Assembly (NCBI GenBank): GCA_003255065.1
Contig: QAOA01001820.1
Coordinates: 1 to 64,000 of the forward strand
DNA: 64,000 nt
Direction of reading: 5' to 3'
Source: Cercis canadensis
Taxonomy: Eukaryota > Streptophyta > Magnoliopsida > Fabales > Fabaceae
Positions 58,048 to 64,000 of the stretch are shown piece by piece (position 1 is the first letter of the stretch; every line of letters begins with the position of its first letter). The position numbers were made by a program, and so were the translations under genes. The notes below the pieces were generated by a model. That model was not told the origin of the DNA. It was given only the letters and a program-made list of their open reading frames with translations, and ran no database searches.

Positions 58048-58573
58048 TTTTTAAATTTTTATAGTTTAATTTTTTTAATTAAATTTTTATTATCATTTTT
58101 TACTTATAATTTTGTTAATTTAATATTAACATAACAAATAATTTATTTGTGACAATAAAAAAAATAACATAATATTAAAATAATACAAAAATCATTATTT
58201 CTTCAAATTTTAACTCAAAATAAATACATAAAAAAAATTAAAATCAAAATTTTTGTATCATTTTAAGGTTACATTAATTTTTTTTATCACATAAATAAAT
58301 TATTTGACATATCCAACACTAAAATAACAAATTCATAACTAGAAATACTGACAAATACTTAATTAAAAAAAATTGAACCGTAAGAACCTTAAAAAATAAA
58401 AACACTGTAAAAACTTCATTTAAAATTTGTCCAAACTTGCATGATTTTTTAAAAAAATAAAATGTACTGAAAGTATTCAAAAGCACAAGAAAAACAATTT
58501 CTATTTTAAAAAGAATGAGACTAATGAGAAGCGAAACAGCAGGAAAAGGAGGATTAAACGATTACATATTCTA
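58048..58573. other. Intergenic DNA downstream of the host gene
   Basis: Very AT-rich, no features recognised. Confidence 0.5.
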
Positions 58574-58579
58574 TTTATT
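58574..58579 (-). terminator. Candidate polyadenylation signal of the host gene
   Basis: AATAAA on the minus strand, about 105 bp past the stop codon, in a TAATAATAATAAATAG context. A reasonable distance for a plant 3' end; not otherwise supported. Confidence 0.5.
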
Positions 58580-58682
58580 ATTATTATAATCTAATCTAAT
58601 TCTCTAGGTGAAAAATTTTCAACAGATTATCCTGCAGGCATTAAGCAGGTGATTTTCTGATATATTATAAATTAGAAGGGCA

Positions 58683-61600
58683 TCAAAATCTTTTTCTCTT
58701 GACTCTTGAAATGTCATCAAACCCCTCGTCAGTCCAAACCTGTCCACCACCATGTCTGTAGTTTGCTTCCTGCTCATCTATATTTCTTGTTCTTCTAGGA
58801 GGCACATTTGCTGGCCTGGTCTTAATTCTCCTGTCAAAATCCCTTTCCCTCAAGTTCCTTTCATGGAACTCTGAATCATCATCAGCACAGAATCTGTAAT
58901 GTCTAGGCCCATCCTCTGCATTAAGATGAAAATTCTCTCCAACATTACCATTGTAAGGAGGCCTAAAAGAACGAACAGGTCCACGTCTCTCACCAAACCT
59001 TCTCCTCTCATCTCCATTTCCTTCACCATTGAGCTCAAGTATTCTACCACCAGAATGCATAGGGCCCCCAAAGTACTCCTCATTATCTCCCCTGTCTACA
59101 ACATCAAATCTCCTGTTTCTAAGTAAAATTCGACCAGAAGGACTTCTATTGGACATGACAGACCTGGGATGAACATGGTCCCGTCCAGATTCCATATCCC
59201 TAATATCATTAGGAGGTCGCGACATATATGAAGGGGAGCCATGCCTCCTTACCACTCTCTCCCCAGGGAAGACCGGCCGATCGGGGGATCTCATTCTGTC
59301 AGTTCTATATAATGGTGATCTCCGATGGGTCATCTCTGGATGCCCACCAAAACCATCTGGTGATCTTCTTCTAGGAGACCTTCTTCTTGGAGATGTCCAT
59401 GGACCAGGAGAGCGACTCCTAGATCTAATTGGTGACTTTGATCGAATTCGAGGAAGACCCCTTCTCTGCATAAAAGAGCTCCTACCCCCTCGCGTATACC
59501 GACCCTCCAGTCCCTCAAATGGCTGGGGACGTGAAAACATAGGATCTATAGGATCCTCAGGGAATCCTCTCATAAACTTGTCACCATGCCTCATTCCAAC
59601 CAACTCAGAACCATCACCTCCACCAATGCATCTACTTGGGCTCATGTTTCTTGGAATCCTGTGACCCATTTGAATACTACGTCCAGTAGCTACATCTCTC
59701 CCTCCTGGAGACCGTCTCCTTGATGGAATATGACGACACAGTGGCCCCTCATCATTCAAGGGCTTCCTTCCTACCCGACCAGTACCAACAAATGAGCTGT
59801 CTGGTGCAATATTATTGTACTCTAGGTCAGCATCAGTAAAAGTAGAAGCATATTTATGCCTGGGGCCACGAAACTGACTTGGACCATTATAAAACTCACC
59901 AGTAAATTCACGATCAGATTCCCAATCACCACGAAGTGTGTCTAACCGACTCCCTCTCCCTCTACCACGCCCAAAACTTAATCTAGTGTTTCTAGGTGAC
60001 AGATCTTGATTCCTTTCTCTTGAAAACTTGCGAGGACCATCAATGTAAATTTCATCTCTGAAAATCAAAACAGAAAGGTAAAAAGGGTGAGGAAAAGAAT
60101 ACAACTATCAATCCACAACAGAAAAAGAATTCCAGATAATGATTATATACCTTCCTCTAATTATTTTGTCACCATCAAGTGCATCAGATAATATCTCTCT
60201 TCCAGCTCGTGATGGCAGTGACCTGCCTGACATGGACCTAGTTTTACTAGGGGATGAAGCACTAGCAGCTCGGGACAAATTTATTATTCTTCCCTGATTA
60301 GCACCATTATTAATATCCTTGGTTGCATCATCAAAATTTGCAGATGCTTCTATCTTCTGCAAATCCAAGTCAGTTTTTCTAACCACATCAGTTGTTTTGA
60401 CAACCTCATCTGTATACTGAGCAACATCTACTCCACGGCTTCCATTAGTGGCTTCATCAGAAAACAATTCGGACTCTGAAGATTTAGGGACAATTTTCAT
60501 TTCTGAAATATCTGACAATTTTCTTCGCAAGACCTTAACAGGTTTCTTCCCATCGGAGCCAACAGTTGGCTTTTCAGCATCCAATGACTCTTGTAGACAC
60601 ACATTTTTATCAGTGACCTTATCATACTTCTCATTTATTTCAGTGTCAACACCATCCTTACCACTATTTACTTGACTGAGATTTACAGTTTTATTTTCAC
60701 CTTCCTCAACATGGGATGAAGTTGGACAATCACCACTCACCAGTCCTCCACTTTCCAGCTGCTTATTTTCATAACTAATACAATCAACACGTTCTACTTC
60801 CCTTACCTCACAGATGGTGTCCTCGGCTGAGGAATGCTTCAGCGGTTCTCGAACCTCACCATCTTCGTAATCATCATCTTCACCATATTGCTCCGTATCC
60901 ATAGCAACAGTTAAGGCATGATTGTCATCTGACTCATAATCAGAACCATAAGAATCATCGTCTAACATATCAGCCGATAAGGTTATCTTTTCATCATCAC
61001 TTACACAGCCTTCACCACTACCTCGTGGATCTGGCGGTGGGAGCTCATTCATGAGTTTCAATCTGCACCCTTCAGGATCATCAGCATTTTCTCCATCAGC
61101 TCTTAAATCGTCCTTCATGTCAGGAACACTTGATTCAGTACCATTGTCAACCATAGCTATGGCCACTGTTTCTATAGGAACCTGCTCAGCAATTGGACAA
61201 GCTCCCAGAGACTCTTTCTCATCAACATGGGAATTTTCTAGATGGTTTACTACATTTCCACTGGTGCTCAAATCTGCTGAACATGTAGGCTTCTCCACAA
61301 GGCATTCTGTCTCTGCAGATATTGGTGTTGTCTCCATCGTCGTTGGCATTGACACAGCAGAAGAACAATTATCCAACCCTTGCAGCAATCCTGTATCCAC
61401 TTGGTCTGATTTAACCTCTGTTGTCTTCGGTCTTTCCTGATTACCCTCATGACCTGGTTCAGATTTAACAAATTTAGGATCAACTAACCTCAGATTGCCA
61501 CCCTTTGAAGAATTGAAAGCCTCAACATTGAAACGCTCAACTAATTCATGTTTAACAGCTACACTATCTAATGATCCCACAGGAGAGAGATTAACTTTCT

Positions 61601-63051
61601 TCAAATTCTGTTTTGGGTTCTCATCAAATGGTTCTGATTTTACTGTCCTAAAACTATCCATACTCAAATCACCACCAGAAGCTACCACACTAGACGAGTT
61701 CACAGTAGGAATAACACTGCCTGAATTTAGTTTAACAGATAATCTAGAAGGTTCCTCAGCATATTTCTGAAGACAAGATGAAGAAAGGCGGAGGTTACAT
61801 GGGTCACCACTTTTATACTGCTGGCCATACAGTGTAGATGAAATAGCAAAAGCTCTGTTTTTACTCTCTACATGTGTTTTCTTTACAGAAGCAACACCAG
61901 TTGTGGGGATCCCAGTTGAGCACATGAAATGTTTTTCATCAAGTGCAGGATCAGTACTTTTCAGCACATCAGTAGAAGTTTTACCTGAAGCTGCATCAGT
62001 GACAGATTCTTCCCATGCATCCATCGTAGTATTCAAATCCCAGTTTGCCCTATTAGAATGAACATGAGCTCTGTCACTATCAGATTTAACATCACCATTT
62101 CTCTGAGTAGTGCCCATTTCCTCGCTTAGAGATAATTTCAATGACACAGATTCTGTTTTCTCCTTTTTCTGGCAACTCTCATCAATGTCTTGACTAGACA
62201 AGGCTGGAAATAAGTGCTCCTTTAAGCCTAAAGATAGATCAGTACTTTCTGGAACTACAGGACACTCTTGTTTGCATTTCTCTTGGACATTTTGTTTGTT
62301 AATATCTGCTCCTATGTTAAGCGCAAGACCTTCCTTTGCAGCCAACAAGAGTTCAGACTTACCCTTGATCATTTGGGATACCAATTTTTCACCATAAGCC
62401 TCCTTGAGTGCCACCTTCTCTTTGCTTTCCATGACATCCAAAGTACAAGAGGGAGTTGCAAGATCTGGTTCTTCAAGTTTAGGTATGAGGAAGTTAGAAT
62501 TGCTTTGGACCTTGTTAGCATTTGTAACTTCAGAACTAGCTTTTCCTTCTTCAAATACAGGATTTCTATTTGATTCAGATAAGCCAGAAGAACTGGTAGA
62601 AAGAGTTGAACCCTGTGATGTGCTTGAATGTTCCTTTCGCAATGCATCGTTTTCTTCCGGAAGTGAACAAGGTTCTTCAAAAGAAGATGAAGAAGCCTGT
62701 ATCAAAGGGAACCTCCTTTTCTTGATTGGTGCACCAGCAATAGTAGCATTTGATAGAGTTGATCCTTGAGAAGTGCTTGAAAGTTCTTTTCGTAGTAACT
62801 CATTTTCTTCTGGGATTGAAGAATCTTCAGACAGAGGTGAAGAAGGACGAAATAAAGGGAATCTCCTTTTCTTGATAGGTACACCTGCAATAAAATCACT
62901 AAACTGCCCGGCAATCGATTTAACCCCAGTCTGTCAATAGAAGATCAAGTAATCAATATCCAAAAATGAACAAATTGGTATGGTTCTCTAATCGTAGTTA
63001 GCTGTAAATCAGAAAGGAAATAAACACCTCTTCCTGTCCTGAAACAGGCAT
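58683..63051 (-). CDS. Arg/Ser-rich nuclear-type protein, three coding exons
   Basis: Exons 63,051-63,028, 62,930-60,151 and 60,057-58,683, with introns of 97 and 93 bp. Both have GT...AG ends (GAGGTGTTT to TTGACAG, GAAGGTATAT to TTTTCAG). Total 4,179 nt, 1,392 residues, frame kept. Start MPVSGQEE chosen because it splices in frame to TGVKSIAGQ. Features: two tandem 50-residue units each starting PIKKRRFPL (residues 25-124), a long Ser/Lys/Glu-rich region, an acidic stretch near 650-705 ([24 protein letters not shown]), an RG run ([10 protein letters not shown]) near 963, RS motifs ([15 protein letters not shown]) near 1,145, and a basic end VKRKRF. No enzyme domain. It resembles an uncharacterised conserved plant protein; a nuclear RNA-related role is inferred from composition only. 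Confidence 0.9.
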
Positions 63052-64000
63052 GATTCCAAATTGTGCCAAAGGTCACAACCCTTCTTCCAAACTTCAATTA
63101 ATATGATTCAATAGCAATTCCTCAATAACATTATTGAAATAAATTGAAATTCTGCACTGAATTAAAAACCGGTAGACATATCTTTCTTCCAGAAAGCTTC
63201 TCCTATTGTTAATTTCTTAGTCTTAGATACGCTTCTTGTAAAAAAGAAGAATGAAGTCTCTGATAACCTGCCAAATACAAAATATAAAGCTGCAATATCA
63301 GAAAGTCAGTTAGACTGAAAAACAAAGCCAAACTAAATTCATCCACGGAACAGCAGCATAGATAATTTCCGGTAGCAAAAATCAGGCAGAAATCTATAAA
63401 TTTTCCTTTCAGAATTAGATCCAAAACTAACTGACCACAAAATCAAAATGTACTTCCAGATCAGTCTATACTACTACTTCAAATCATCTAAAAAACACAC
63501 ATGCAGAGTACGCTTAAGATAAATCCCAGTGAAATATTTAACTATACACCACGCACAAATCTACCCCCAAGTGATTACCAAAGGCAAGTTCATGAAACCA
63601 TAATGATCTGGGCATCCATTAAACTCCATCAAATCCCGGTGAAATCCATTCCAAAAATTAAAAAGCTCTGTCGGAAAGCAAAATCAAAATCCCAAACTAA
63701 AATCTAGACCCAGAAAACCCTTTCGCAAGAAAACAAAACAAAAGGGTCTCTAAATCCAGTGGCGAAAACCCAGAAAGACCATCTAAGAAGAAAGGAAATC
63801 AGATCTAAATCCACAAAGAAAGAGCATGAAGAAGGAAAAAAAAAACAGAGTGTAATACAACATCATCAGAAAAATACCAAAAGTTTACAGGTTGTGGAAA
63901 AACCAAGCACAAGAACGAACAAAAAATCCGACCTTGACGAAGAAGACGAAGACAAAGGAATTACCTGGTAGGAAAGACAAGGCTGGGGGCAGGGAGAGAG
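63052..64000 (-). other. 5' untranslated region and leader intron of the host gene
   Basis: A clear splice donor CTACCAG|GTAATTCC lies at 63,965/63,964 on the minus strand, preceded by a CT-rich leader running off the window edge. A plausible acceptor TTCAGTGCAG is near 63,153, giving a leader intron of about 810 bp before the ATG at 63,051. Other internal splice patterns are possible. Plus-strand frames here are chance. Confidence 0.55.

Noticed and set aside
63501..63971. Plus-strand Lys-rich frames upstream of the host gene
   Set aside because: They are antisense to the CT-rich leader and leader intron of the host gene and lack any conserved motif.

Overview
The window is nuclear DNA from a flowering plant, probably a eudicot: AT-rich, intron-containing, packed with Ty3/gypsy LTR retrotransposons of the Athila and Tat/Ogre types, and carrying old fragments of chloroplast and mitochondrial DNA. 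Roughly 55 of the 64 kb is transposon-derived. One host gene is convincing: a three-exon minus-strand gene at 58,683-63,051 for a nuclear-looking, arginine/serine-rich protein of about 1,392 residues.

Layout. (1) 1-24,741: a three-deep nest. The host is a Tat-like element (E) whose gag reading frame runs off the left edge at 1-232 and resumes at 21,984. Inserted in it is a deleted Athila-like element (A, 233-21,983, 5-bp duplication CTTAC). Inserted in A's 3' LTR is a nearly full-length but decayed Athila element on the minus strand (B, 8,281-21,049, duplication GACCT). E's 3' LTR carries a chloroplast rps11-rpoA fragment. (2) 24,742-25,470: unassigned flank with a phosphoglycerate-dehydrogenase exon remnant. 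(3) 25,471-45,420: a Mutator-like element (MULE) with matching inverted ends, a broken MuDR-type transposase, an endonuclease-like fragment and a plant-mobile-domain (PMD) gene on the opposite strand. The PMD gene is split by an 11-kb Tat-like element without coding capacity (C, 31,307-42,250, duplication CTATA) that holds two tandem-repeat arrays. (4) 45,421-48,746: AT-rich DNA with a 462-bp MITE and a 210-bp tandem repeat. (5) 48,747-55,242: a solo Tat-type LTR (F, duplication CGAGG) interrupted by a hAT-like element. (6) 55,243-58,682: intergenic DNA with a MITE-like element and a mitochondrial nad4 fragment. (7) 58,683-64,000: the host gene and its 5' untranslated region.

The assembly contains seven single-N joins. 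Four are flanked by the same sequence repeated on both sides (about 495, 433, 183 and 56 bp), and a fifth by about 20 bp. These look like unmerged contig or haplotype overlaps, so those duplications should not be read as biology. No rRNA, tRNA or CRISPR array was seen. All boundaries, repeat periods and domain calls were made by eye; no search or alignment software was run.
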